Assembly (NCBI GenBank): GCA_903832475.1
Contig: CAILBQ010000715.1
Span: forward strand, 1-27,068
Direction: 5' to 3'
Source: an uncultured Acidobacteriota bacterium
GTDB taxonomy: Bacteria; Acidobacteriota; Terriglobia; Terriglobales; Acidobacteriaceae
DNA length: 27,068 nucleotides
A model generated the notes under the pieces. The model had not been told where the DNA came from, did not search any database, and was given only the letters and a program-made list of their open reading frames with translations. The translations under genes were made by a program, and so were the position numbers. This document shows, one piece after another, positions 1 to 7,339 of this stretch. How positions within the stretch are numbered: position 1 is the stretch's first letter; each line of letters starts with the position of its first letter.

Positions 1-49
1 AGAGAACAGAGAACAGAGAACAGAGAACAGAGAACAGAGAGCGGGGAAC
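1..49. repeat. 7-base tandem repeat (agagaac)n
   Basis: Five perfect copies of agagaac fill positions 1-35, and two decayed copies (agagagc, ggggaac) follow to 49. The array runs off the left edge, so its true copy number is unknown. It lies just upstream of a small membrane-protein gene. Arrays of this simple type can change length by slippage. No function is visible. Confidence 0.9.
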
Positions 50-81
50 AGGGTGGGAGGCGGTGTGGCTGGGGGTTGGCG

Positions 82-309
82 ATGCGGATGGTGAATGAGT
101 TTGAGGCGCAGGTGTTGAGCGACCTTTGTGTGTTGAAGACGCAGATGAATGGGTTGGTGGGGGATGGGAATTCGGGGAGGATCGGGGAGCTGGAGCATCG
201 GATCGATCGGCATGAACTGAATTTGCAGCGGGCGAAGGGGTTCATGGCTGCGGTGGGGGTTTTGTTTGCGGTGATCGAGGTGGCGGTGGACGCGTTTCGG
301 AGGCATTGA
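82..309 (+). CDS. small hypothetical protein, helical with a C-terminal membrane segment
   Basis: A 76-residue protein that I do not recognise. The start was set at ATG 82 because a GGGGG stretch (71-75) lies 6 bases before it; a TTG at 76 and an ATG at 88 are also possible. Residues about 5-50 are charged and heptad-like, which suits a short coiled coil (the stretch GELEHRIDRHELNLQRAK). Residues about 54-70 are hydrophobic (FMAAVGVLFAVIEVAV) and could be one transmembrane helix, followed by a basic tail (FRRH). The coiled-coil-plus-TM plan resembles small phage or cell-envelope accessory proteins, but no phage genes are nearby. It stands alone ahead of purE with a palindromic element between them. 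Whether it is expressed is uncertain. Confidence 0.55.
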   Translation: MRMVNEFEAQVLSDLCVLKTQMNGLVGDGNSGRIGELEHRIDRHELNLQRAKGFMAAVGVLFAVIEVAVDAFRRH

Positions 310-323
310 GGGTTGTGGTTGAT

Positions 324-360
324 CCCACATCTCCCGGCAAACTGCGCGGGGAGATATGGG
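324..360. repeat. intergenic palindromic element (REP-like)
   Basis: Arms 324-335 (cccacatctccc) and 349-360 (gggagatatggg) pair over 12 positions with one mismatch around a 13-base loop, and the sequence continues into ggcaccc. There is no T-tract, so a classical terminator is unlikely, although the hairpin could stop transcripts of the upstream small gene. I recall similar agat(g)tgggGCACCC palindromes scattered between genes of Acidobacteriaceae. That recollection is the basis for calling it a dispersed repeat rather than a unique site. Confidence 0.5.
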
Positions 361-411
361 GCACCCAGGTTGGGTTTCAGTTGCTTCGATGGAGCGGTGG
401 AAGAGAAATTC

Positions 412-417
412 TATAAT
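412..417 (+). promoter_or_regulatory. consensus -10 box (TATAAT) immediately before purE
   Basis: A perfect TATAAT ends 6 bases before the purE ATG at 424. Transcription normally begins about 6-8 bases after the -10 box, so the start would fall on or next to the ATG and the purE mRNA would be leaderless. No good -35 hexamer lies 16-18 bases upstream. There is also no clear Shine-Dalgarno sequence directly before the ATG, which fits a leaderless start. Confidence 0.55.
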
Positions 418-423
418 CGGCGG

Positions 424-915
424 ATGAGCGAGAGGGTGCTGGTCGGGGTGGTGATGGGCAGCAAGAGTGACTACGAGGTCATGGCTGCCGCGGTGGAGAT
501 GCTGCGCGAGTTTGGCGTGGCGCACGAGGTGCGGGTGGTGAGCGCACACCGGACGCCGGATCTGCTGTTTGAGTATGCGGAGGCTGCTGAAGAGCGAGGC
601 CTGAAGGCAATCATCGCGGGCGCGGGCGGGGCGGCGCATCTGCCAGGGATGCTGGCGGCGAAGACGCTGGTTCCGGTGCTGGGCGTGCCGGTGCCGGCCA
701 CGGCGCTGAACGGGATGGATGCGTTGATGTCGATCGTGCAGATGCCGAAGGGCGTGCCAGTGGCGACGTTTGCGATCGGCAAGCCGGGGGCGGCGAATGC
801 CGGGTTGTTTGCGGCGGAGATGCTGGCTTGTTCCGATGAGGCGCTGCGAAGCAAGCTGGCGGCGTGGCGGACGGCGCGGCGGGATGAAGTGCTGGCGCAG
901 GAGATTGGGTCGTGA
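424..915 (+). CDS. purE: N5-carboxyaminoimidazole ribonucleotide mutase
   Basis: Class I PurE (163 residues, normal length). It moves the carboxyl group of N5-CAIR from N5 to C4 of the imidazole ring, giving CAIR in de novo purine synthesis in the cytoplasm. Family motifs are intact: the N-terminal GSKSD nucleotide-binding loop, SAHRTP with the catalytic His at about residue 40, and the GAGGAAHLPGM loop. The open frame extends upstream to 313, but homology begins at MSERVLVGVVMGSKSD, so ATG 424 was chosen. A consensus -10 box sits just upstream. The stop overlaps the purK start by four bases (GTGA), so the two are surely translated from one mRNA. They perform consecutive steps, with PurK supplying the N5-CAIR that PurE uses. 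Confidence 0.97.
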   Translation: MSERVLVGVVMGSKSDYEVMAAAVEMLREFGVAHEVRVVSAHRTPDLLFEYAEAAEERGLKAIIAGAGGAAHLPGMLAAKTLVPVLGVPVPATALNGMDALMSIVQMPKGVPVATFAIGKPGAANAGLFAAEMLACSDEALRSKLAAWRTARRDEVLAQEIGS

Positions 916-2132
916 GCGCGGCGGCGTTTGAGGCGGGTGGACAGGAGCCGGCGGGACGGGATGCTCTGGTTTCCGCGGGACAGGGTTCGCTAGGGGTGGT
1001 GGAGCCGGGAGGGCTGCTGGCCATCCTGGGGGGCGGGCAACTGGGGCGGATGACGGCGATGGCGGCGCGCACCATGGGCTACCGGGTGCGGGCGATGGAT
1101 CCCGAGGCCGCTTGTCCGGCGAGCTTTGTGGTGGACGAAGTGATCGTCGGGAAGTGGGACGACATCGAGGCGGCGAAGCGGCTGGCGACGGGCGCGGACG
1201 CGGTCACGATTGAGATCGAGCAGATTGGCGTGGAGGCGCTGAAGGCGGTGGCGGAAATTGCTCCGCTGCGGCCGGGTGTCGAGCCGATTCGGATTATTCA
1301 GGACAAGATTCTGCAAAAGGAATGGCTGGCTGCGAATGGGATTCCTGTCGGCCAATTTCAGGTGGCGCGGGACGAGCAGGAGCTGGGCGTGGCGGTTGAG
1401 GCGCTTGGTGAACGGGTGTTCGTGAAGACGGCGCGGGGCGGGTATGACGGACGCGGGCAGGTGCGGATCGGGTTCTCCGGGCCTTCGAGTGAAGGGGAGA
1501 TCTCGGCTGCCTGGGAGAGCCTGGGGAAGCGGCCGGTGGTGGCGGAGCAGGCGCTGGAGCTGGATTTTGAAATCAGCGTGATGGCGGCGCGGTCGCCGAG
1601 TGGGGAAGTGCGGTGCTATCCGGCGGCGCGGAATCATCATGAGCAGCAAATCCTGGCGTGGAGCGTGCTGCCGGCGGGCATCTCGGCGGAGATGGAGATG
1701 CAGGCGCAGGCACTGGCCAAGCAGATCATCTCCGGACTTAGTCTTGAAGGGCTGGTTTGCGTTGAGATGTTTGTGACGAAAGGCGGGGAGCTGTTGGTGA
1801 ATGAACTTGCTCCGCGGCCGCACAACAGCTATCACCAGAGCGAGCGGGCGTGCGCCACGAGCCAGTTCGAGCAGCTGGTGCGGACGAGCTGCAATTTGCC
1901 GCTGGGGGAGACGGAGATATTGACGCCGGCGGCGATTGTGAACCTGCTGGGAGATTTGTGGATGGCGGGGAAGCCGGACTTTGCGGCGGCGCTGGCGGTG
2001 CCGGGAGTGCGGCTGCACTTGTATGAGAAGCGCGAGGCGCGGCCGGGGCGGAAGATGGGGCATCTTTCGGCGACGGGTGCGACGGCGGAAGAGGCGCTGA
2101 GCCGGGTGCTGGAGGCGAAGGCGAGGCTGTAG
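912..2132 (+). CDS. purK: N5-carboxyaminoimidazole ribonucleotide synthase
   Basis: An ATP-grasp enzyme of 406 residues that uses ATP and bicarbonate to convert AIR to N5-CAIR, feeding PurE. Visible features are the N-terminal GGGQLGRM loop (about residues 39-46), the glycine-rich ATP-grasp loop KTARGGYDGRGQ, VVAEQ near the adenine site, and the metal- and phosphate-binding ELAPRPHNSYHQSE segment. The GTG start at 912 is preceded by AGGAG (899-903) at 8 bases and overlaps the purE stop. It gives an N-terminal extension of about 30 Ala/Gly-rich residues that most PurK proteins lack. In-frame GTG codons at 996 and 999 would give the usual length but have a poorer ribosome-binding context. The gene converges on the GH32 gene. 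Confidence 0.96.
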   Translation: MSAAAFEAGGQEPAGRDALVSAGQGSLGVVEPGGLLAILGGGQLGRMTAMAARTMGYRVRAMDPEAACPASFVVDEVIVGKWDDIEAAKRLATGADAVTIEIEQIGVEALKAVAEIAPLRPGVEPIRIIQDKILQKEWLAANGIPVGQFQVARDEQELGVAVEALGERVFVKTARGGYDGRGQVRIGFSGPSSEGEISAAWESLGKRPVVAEQALELDFEISVMAARSPSGEVRCYPAARNHHEQQILAWSVLPAGISAEMEMQAQALAKQIISGLSLEGLVCVEMFVTKGGELLVNELAPRPHNSYHQSERACATSQFEQLVRTSCNLPLGETEILTPAAIVNLLGDLWMAGKPDFAAALAVPGVRLHLYEKREARPGRKMGHLSATGATAEEALSRVLEAKARL

Positions 2133-2176
2133 AGCAGGATCGGAGCGGGGCAACCAATTGGCGGCTGCAGAAACCG

Positions 2177-3838
2177 TTAGGTCGTCAGGCGATTCTTGGA
2201 GATGGGAGTAAGCTGCCACAGAGACAGGCGGGATACGTCTTCGGATTTTCCGGTGAAGTTGACGGCGATTTCCGGGGCGGTGGGGCCGGGATAATCGAAG
2301 CGCTTGGTGATGGCGGACTGGTTGTTCACGATGAGCTCAATGACCGAGCCGTCGATGTAGAAATGCATTTCGATTGGTTCATTCGCGCTTAAAGTGATGG
2401 GCAGGCGTTGGGTATCGACGATGAGCTCTTTGGGGTTGGCGTGGCTGTAGCGGATGGAAAGGAAGCTGGGCTGGGTGGTGGTGGCTTCCTTGTCGCCGGG
2501 ATTGCTGGGGCTGAGCAGATCGACGGTGAAGGGCTCGCCACCGGGCTTGATGGTGCAGAGGAGTTCGCCGCACGCACCTTTGAGGGTTGTGTTGGAGATC
2601 ATTTCCTTAGCACCGGCTTTGATCGGAGATAGCGTCAGCTTTTGTTCATGCTGGCGAAGTTTTTCGACGGCCGTGTCGACGGCAATGCGCAGGCGGTTGT
2701 CAGGGCCGAGGGTGAGGACGCGGGGCAGGGACATGAGCCCGGCCCAGCCGGAAGCGCTGTATTCGGCGACGGGGCGGGTTTCGGGGATCCATCCCCATAG
2801 GATGCGATTGCCGGCTTTGTCGAGCTGCGTCTTGGGCGCGTAGAAGGAGCCGTGGTCGAGAATGCCGCTCTGCTCAGGATGAAAGACGAGCGCCTGTTTG
2901 TCGAAGGTGCCGGTGTGCCAGAGGACCTTGCCCTGGGTCGAGTAGAAAAGGACGTGCTTGTCGCCGAGCGGGAAGAAGTCGGGGCATTCCCACATGTCGC
3001 CGGAGTCAACCGGATTGTTCACGCCGCTGGCCGCGGTGCTGGTCGCGGTGTCGTGGCTGTAGAGGAAGTGGAGGTAGTCCCAGTTTTCGAGGTCGGCGGA
3101 TTTGTAGAGCAGGATCGCGCCCCCTTTGCCCTTGATGCCGGAGCCGACGGCCAGGTACCAGGTGTCTCCCTCCTTCCAGGGGGCAGGATCGCGAAAGCCG
3201 GTGATTTCGAGACCGGCAGGCGGTCTGGCAATCACGGGCGCGGCCCGTTTGGTCCATGTGCGGAGTTCGGGGTCGGTCGAGGTGGCGTAAAGCTGGGTTT
3301 CGCGGAAGTCGTTGTGGCCGTCGCGGAGGGTTGCTTCGGTGGCCGCCTTGTCGGGCGGGACGGTCTGGACGCCGGTGTAAATGAAGGTGGGCACGCCGTT
3401 GTGGACGACACAGGTACCGGAGAAGCAGCCCTCGGAGTCCGGGCCTCCGGGAGTAGGAGCGAGGGCCACGGGAAGATGCTTCCAGTGGACCATATCGGGG
3501 CTGACGGAGTGGTACCAGTGCATGTCTCCCCAGACCGCGGCGTGCGGGTTGTATTGGAAGAACATGTGGTATCGGCCCTTCCAGTAGATGGGCCCGTTGG
3601 GATCGTTCATCCAGTTCGAAGCAGGGAGCAGGTGAAACTGGGGCCGGCGTGGGTCGGTGGCGAGGTCGGGTTTGGCACCGGGGGTGTTTTCGGGCGCGGC
3701 CGGTAGAGAGGCGAAGGCACGGCCGAGAGGGCAGCTCACGAGCGCGCCGGCGGCCACGGTTTTACCGGCTTCAATCATGAAGCGGCGCCGGTCGAGGGCG
3801 GGGCCGACGGGGGAAAGCCTGGACTTTTTCCTATTCAT
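2177..3838 (-). CDS. Tat-exported glycoside hydrolase family 32 (levanase/fructan beta-fructosidase type)
   Basis: A 553-residue GH32 enzyme, expected to release fructose from sucrose, inulin or levan. The catalytic signatures are present in order: WMNDPNG with the nucleophile D79, GFRDP with the transition-state stabiliser D217, and WECPDFF with the acid/base E284. An N-terminal five-blade propeller (about 65-380) is followed by a beta-sandwich module (about 390-545) typical of the family. The N-terminus carries a twin-arginine signal (DRRRFMIEAG, then a hydrophobic stretch ending near AFA), so the folded enzyme should be exported to the periplasm or beyond. AAGGAG (3849-3854) lies 10 bases before ATG 3838. 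No fructose transporter or kinase is next to it. The exact substrate cannot be told from sequence alone. Confidence 0.93.
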   Translation of the reverse strand: MNRKKSRLSPVGPALDRRRFMIEAGKTVAAGALVSCPLGRAFASLPAAPENTPGAKPDLATDPRRPQFHLLPASNWMNDPNGPIYWKGRYHMFFQYNPHAAVWGDMHWYHSVSPDMVHWKHLPVALAPTPGGPDSEGCFSGTCVVHNGVPTFIYTGVQTVPPDKAATEATLRDGHNDFRETQLYATSTDPELRTWTKRAAPVIARPPAGLEITGFRDPAPWKEGDTWYLAVGSGIKGKGGAILLYKSADLENWDYLHFLYSHDTATSTAASGVNNPVDSGDMWECPDFFPLGDKHVLFYSTQGKVLWHTGTFDKQALVFHPEQSGILDHGSFYAPKTQLDKAGNRILWGWIPETRPVAEYSASGWAGLMSLPRVLTLGPDNRLRIAVDTAVEKLRQHEQKLTLSPIKAGAKEMISNTTLKGACGELLCTIKPGGEPFTVDLLSPSNPGDKEATTTQPSFLSIRYSHANPKELIVDTQRLPITLSANEPIEMHFYIDGSVIELIVNNQSAITKRFDYPGPTAPEIAVNFTGKSEDVSRLSLWQLTPISKNRLTT

Positions 3839-4020
3839 ACGGGTGCGACTCCTTGCAGCGCGGCAACCGGCAATTGGCCGGGATTCTTCTATCTAGAGGA
3901 AGATGATACGCGCCGCGCTTGATGCGAAAGTGTGTCATGCAGGCGGGTTGTGCCGAAATGCACTTCGAGAAGGAGATGACTGTGGGATAGTCTGGTCACG
4001 GATATCTTCAGGAGGACCGC

Positions 4021-5982
4021 GTGCCGTTCGAGCCCCCCGCCAAGTTCCATTTTCATAACATTTCATTCGATATAGAGATAGTTAAAGGGGCGAAGCGGAC
4101 CTTGTCCCGGCAGGGTTTTCCAAATCGGAGAGAGACTCCTGAAGGGACAGACAAGCCAGGTCGTAGTGGACTCGGCAGATTTTTGACTGGCGCATTGCTG
4201 GTGGCGTTCATGGCCTGGCCACATGTATCACGCGCGGCAGGCGTTGGGCCGGCACCGCAGGTGATGCACGTCGCGTTGAACGCGGCGTCGTCGCCGCAGA
4301 TCGCAACAATGCCCGAAGAGGGTATACGACAACAAATTGATGCAGAGAAGGCCGATACAGCGGATCTCCCGGATGCTCCGGGCGCGGTGAAGAGCGAGAG
4401 CGAGTCGAACGCCGCAGCAGGAGCCCAGGGCAACGACAGCCTGAAATGGGCGGACGCTCTGCCGGGGGAAGATGCCACCTTCAGCTCAACTCTGGACAAG
4501 ATGGCGTTGGACCGGATGGCGCTGAATGACATGGCCCCGGAGGGCGCCGGCGAGCATCGGCAACCCGCGCCCGTCGGCGCTTACGTGCCGCTCGATAAGT
4601 GTCCTTACGACACGACGCATGCGCGGGAGTGCCGCATGCATGTCAGAGATTTGGTGATCGAGGCATCGGCGTTTCTTGCCTTTCAGAACGCGGGCAATCT
4701 ATACACCAGCTACTGGTACCGCTACGAGACGACGACAGGCAAGTGGTGGGACCGGTATGTGAATTCGGTGGAAGGGTGGACGTGGAATTCCTGGCATGAC
4801 GGGAATCCCTTCCTCGACGACTACATCGGTCACGGAATCATGGGGTCGATCACGACCAACCTCTGGGTGCAGAACGATCCCAAGGGCATGACGCTGGAGC
4901 AGTCGAACACCTGGCCGTACTGGCGCAGCCGGTTGCGCGCGCTGGCTTTCAGCACGTTTTACAGCTTTGAATGGAAGATGGGGCCGATCGGCGAGGCCAG
5001 CATCGGCCACAACGGCGATCACTATTTCTCTGACGCGGGTCACAGAACGAACGACACCGGCGATGTGGAGCTGGTGACCACACCGCTGGGCGGACTGGGC
5101 TGGTCGCTGGCCGAGGACTTTCTCGACAAGCACGTGGTCAAGAAGCTGGAAACGAATCACAGCAACTGGGCGCTGCTGACGCTGTACCAATTTCTGACGC
5201 CGAGCAAGGGATTCGATAATATTTTGCGCTTCCGTCCACCGTGGTACCGCGATTCGCGGGTGGTGAAAGCGACGGGGCTCTATACAGATCAAGCCGGGGG
5301 AGTTTCGGCGACTACGGCAGAGGCGATGAAGCGGGCGAAGATCGATCCCCGGGCCGAGGCGTATTTGCGCGACAGCGGGCTGATCGAGCGGCCTGTCGTC
5401 GAGCACACGACCTGGGAGGGCCCGGGCGGCAAGCATGAGTTCGGCGCCGTGTGGGGACTCTCGCTGATGTCGGGGCACCTGTGGGGCTATGCGCCGGATG
5501 TGAAATACATGCCCATCACGCTGCGCTACTCCTACGAACTGTATCGCCACAAGGAATCGTGGAGCTTCCGCTACGCGCCGGAGTTGACCGCGCTGGCTAT
5601 GATCGACTGGCCCTATCCTCACCCCAAGGAACCTATCCCGCAGGTGTTCTACAACCAGCGCGAGCGCGTGTATGGCAGCGGACTCAGTCCCGTCGGGATT
5701 GAGCTGGACGCGCGGCCGTTGTCACGCTTCCAGCCTTACTTCAAAGGCAACGGCGGATTCATCTACTTTGGCGACAAGGTGCTGAGTCCGCAGGGTTCGC
5801 AGTTCATGTACACGGTGGGGCCGGATATCGGATTCAACATCTACCGGCACAAGCGGCAGGCGATGAGTTTTGGCTGGCGCTATACGCATCTTTCGAATGC
5901 CAACATCAGTCTCCACAATCCAGGCACAGACGCGAACGTGTTCTATGTGGGGATTTCGCGCTTCCGCAACAAGGGCGACTAG
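4021..5982 (+). CDS. envelope protein: DUF3943-like region fused to C-terminal PagL-like (lipid A 3-O-deacylase) barrel
   Basis: A 653-residue protein. The GTG start is fixed by AGGAGG (4010-4015) 5 bases upstream. It yields an unusually long 53-residue basic leader before the hydrophobic signal segment (about 54-66), with a possible cleavage near SRAA. A low-complexity acidic/Ala stretch follows to about residue 180. Residues about 220-390 hold Trp-rich text like DUF3943 (DDYIGHGIMGS, FEWKMGPIGEASIG, a TTPLGGLGWSLAED block). The last ~170 residues alternate like an outer-membrane barrel and end with RYTHLSNANI...NPGTD, which matches the PagL signature. H623 and S625 match the PagL catalytic His/Ser, and D637 sits 14 residues after H623, where P. 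aeruginosa PagL has Glu140 (H126/S128/E140). Inferred role: outer-membrane lipid A 3-O-deacylation or a related acyl hydrolysis. Activity is unproven. Confidence 0.7.
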   Translation: MPFEPPAKFHFHNISFDIEIVKGAKRTLSRQGFPNRRETPEGTDKPGRSGLGRFLTGALLVAFMAWPHVSRAAGVGPAPQVMHVALNAASSPQIATMPEEGIRQQIDAEKADTADLPDAPGAVKSESESNAAAGAQGNDSLKWADALPGEDATFSSTLDKMALDRMALNDMAPEGAGEHRQPAPVGAYVPLDKCPYDTTHARECRMHVRDLVIEASAFLAFQNAGNLYTSYWYRYETTTGKWWDRYVNSVEGWTWNSWHDGNPFLDDYIGHGIMGSITTNLWVQNDPKGMTLEQSNTWPYWRSRLRALAFSTFYSFEWKMGPIGEASIGHNGDHYFSDAGHRTNDTGDVELVTTPLGGLGWSLAEDFLDKHVVKKLETNHSNWALLTLYQFLTPSKGFDNILRFRPPWYRDSRVVKATGLYTDQAGGVSATTAEAMKRAKIDPRAEAYLRDSGLIERPVVEHTTWEGPGGKHEFGAVWGLSLMSGHLWGYAPDVKYMPITLRYSYELYRHKESWSFRYAPELTALAMIDWPYPHPKEPIPQVFYNQRERVYGSGLSPVGIELDARPLSRFQPYFKGNGGFIYFGDKVLSPQGSQFMYTVGPDIGFNIYRHKRQAMSFGWRYTHLSNANISLHNPGTDANVFYVGISRFRNKGD

Positions 5983-5986
5983 CGGC

Positions 5987-7177
5987 TTACCCGGCGAGCA
6001 TAGCGGCAAGCAGAGCGGTGCGCGGAGCCAGGTGCTCAATCAGGACCGACTCGTGGGTGGCGTGGGCGCCATCGCCGACCGCCCCCATGCCGTCGAGCGT
6101 GGCAACGCCCAGAGCAGAAGTGAAGTTGCCGTCCGAAGCGCCGCCCGTCGATGCTTCTGTGAGCGCCCAGTCGAGGTCGGCGGCGAATCGCTGCGCCTTG
6201 CGAAAGAGCTCGACCGTGCCCCGGGTGCGTTCCATGGGCGGGCGGTTGATGCCGCCGTCGAGGGTGAGCGTGCAGCCGGAGCGCGGCGTCGGTTTCAGAC
6301 CGGCGAATCGCTTCTCCATGCGCGGGCCGTCGGCGCGCCGGGCCACGCGGAGATCGATTTCCGCCCAGGCCTCAGCGGGAACCACGTTCGACTTGGTGCC
6401 GCCGCCGATCACGCCAGCATTCACGGTGATGCCGCGGGCGAGGTCGGTCCAGGCGCTGACTTTTTCGATCTGACGGCCTAGTTCCAGGATGGCTGAGCGA
6501 CCCTTGGTGAAGTCAACGCCTGCGTGTGCCGCCAGGCCCTGCACCGTCAGCCGCCAGTTGCCTGTGCCCTTGCGGCTGGTCTTGTAGGCCAGGCCCTGGG
6601 CGGGCTCGAGGACGTAGACGGCGGAGCATTCCTGGGCGAGTTTTTCGGTGATGGGGCGGGAGATGGGGCTGCCCACCTCTTCTTCGCTGTTGAGCAGCAG
6701 AATGATTTCCCGGTCGAGCTGGCTGGCTTCCATCAGCATTTCGATGGCGGTGAAGGCCATGGCCACGCCGACCTTCATGTCCAGCGTGCCCGGACCCCAA
6801 AGCCGCGATTGACCCGTGGCATCGGGGCGGATGCGGCAGGGCATGGATTTCAGCGTGCCGACGGGCCAGACCGTGTCCATATGGCCGAGCAGCAGGATGC
6901 GCGATGCCGGATCGCGCCTGCGCGGGCCGAAGCGCAGCTCCAGCACGTCGCCCCAGACACGCTGGCGATGGCGTTTTACGCGGCCGCCCAAGGCCATGGC
7001 GTGGTCGGCGGCGAGATCCATGCAGGCATCGACGGCGGCTTTGTCGTCGGATGGCGACTCTGCCTGAACCAGCCGGGTGGCCAGCCCCAGCAGGCCAGCT
7101 TGCTTGCGGCGAGCGCCGGAAAGCAGGGCGCGCATGGGTATTTCCGTTTCAGAATCGGACAGCCGAGGAAGCGTCAT
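5987..7177 (-). CDS. M20 family metallopeptidase (carboxypeptidase G2 / ArgE-DapE type)
   Basis: A 396-residue di-zinc exopeptidase or deacylase. Expected metal and catalytic residues are visible: H99 and D101 in GHMDTVWP, bridging D133 in GPGTLDMKVG, the E166/E167 pair in NSEEEVGS, a further Glu in YVLEPA, and a C-terminal His in GDGAHATHE. The dimerisation ('lid') domain spans about residues 200-305 (GLAAHAGVDF begins it). The text resembles carboxypeptidase G2 (glutamate carboxypeptidase) more than ArgE or DapE, but the substrate is not determinable. There is no signal peptide, so it is probably cytoplasmic. The start at ATG 7177 has only a weak GCAGG upstream; ATG at residue 15 is an alternative. 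Its 3' end lies 4 bases from the end of the convergent PagL-like gene. Confidence 0.9.
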   Translation of the reverse strand: MTLPRLSDSETEIPMRALLSGARRKQAGLLGLATRLVQAESPSDDKAAVDACMDLAADHAMALGGRVKRHRQRVWGDVLELRFGPRRRDPASRILLLGHMDTVWPVGTLKSMPCRIRPDATGQSRLWGPGTLDMKVGVAMAFTAIEMLMEASQLDREIILLLNSEEEVGSPISRPITEKLAQECSAVYVLEPAQGLAYKTSRKGTGNWRLTVQGLAAHAGVDFTKGRSAILELGRQIEKVSAWTDLARGITVNAGVIGGGTKSNVVPAEAWAEIDLRVARRADGPRMEKRFAGLKPTPRSGCTLTLDGGINRPPMERTRGTVELFRKAQRFAADLDWALTEASTGGASDGNFTSALGVATLDGMGAVGDGAHATHESVLIEHLAPRTALLAAMLAG

Positions 7178-7194
7178 TTCGTACCTGCTTCAAG

Positions 7195-7223
7195 ATTTGG
7201 AAGAATCACCGAAAGCTCCAAAT
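7195..7223. promoter_or_regulatory. inverted repeat upstream of the M20 peptidase gene
   Basis: ATTTGGA (7195-7201) and TCCAAAT (7217-7223) are perfect 7-base arms separated by 15 bases. They begin 18 bases before the peptidase start on the minus strand and lie in the divergent promoter region shared with lpxC. This could be an operator or a 5'-UTR hairpin. No regulator can be assigned. Confidence 0.4.
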
Positions 7224-7283
7224 GCCACGAAAAGACGCCGCAGATGTCGCATTTCCTGGGCATTTCGGCGCAGGGTGTGGCTT

Positions 7284-7299
7284 TTTAGACACATCTAAA
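7284..7299. promoter_or_regulatory. short palindrome in the lpxC upstream region
   Basis: TTTAGA-CACA-TCTAAA is a perfect 6-base inverted repeat about 40 bases upstream of the lpxC start. A second, looser pair (TCTAC 7320-7324, GTAGA 7333-7337) follows closer to the gene. AT-rich sequence here stands out against its GC-rich surroundings, which marks this as promoter or operator DNA. No -10/-35 pair is convincing. Confidence 0.4.
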
Positions 7300-7339
7300 T
7301 CGGTGCGCCTTTCGTCTAGTCTACTGTTTGCGGTAGATT

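Noticed and set aside
1..49. The short tandem repeat as a CRISPR array.
   Set aside because: The unit is 7 bases with no spacers, so it is a simple-sequence repeat.
990..2219. Long open frame on the minus strand across purK.
   Set aside because: It is antisense to a certain purK gene, has the Arg/Pro/His-rich composition of a GC-rich shadow frame, and shows no domain.
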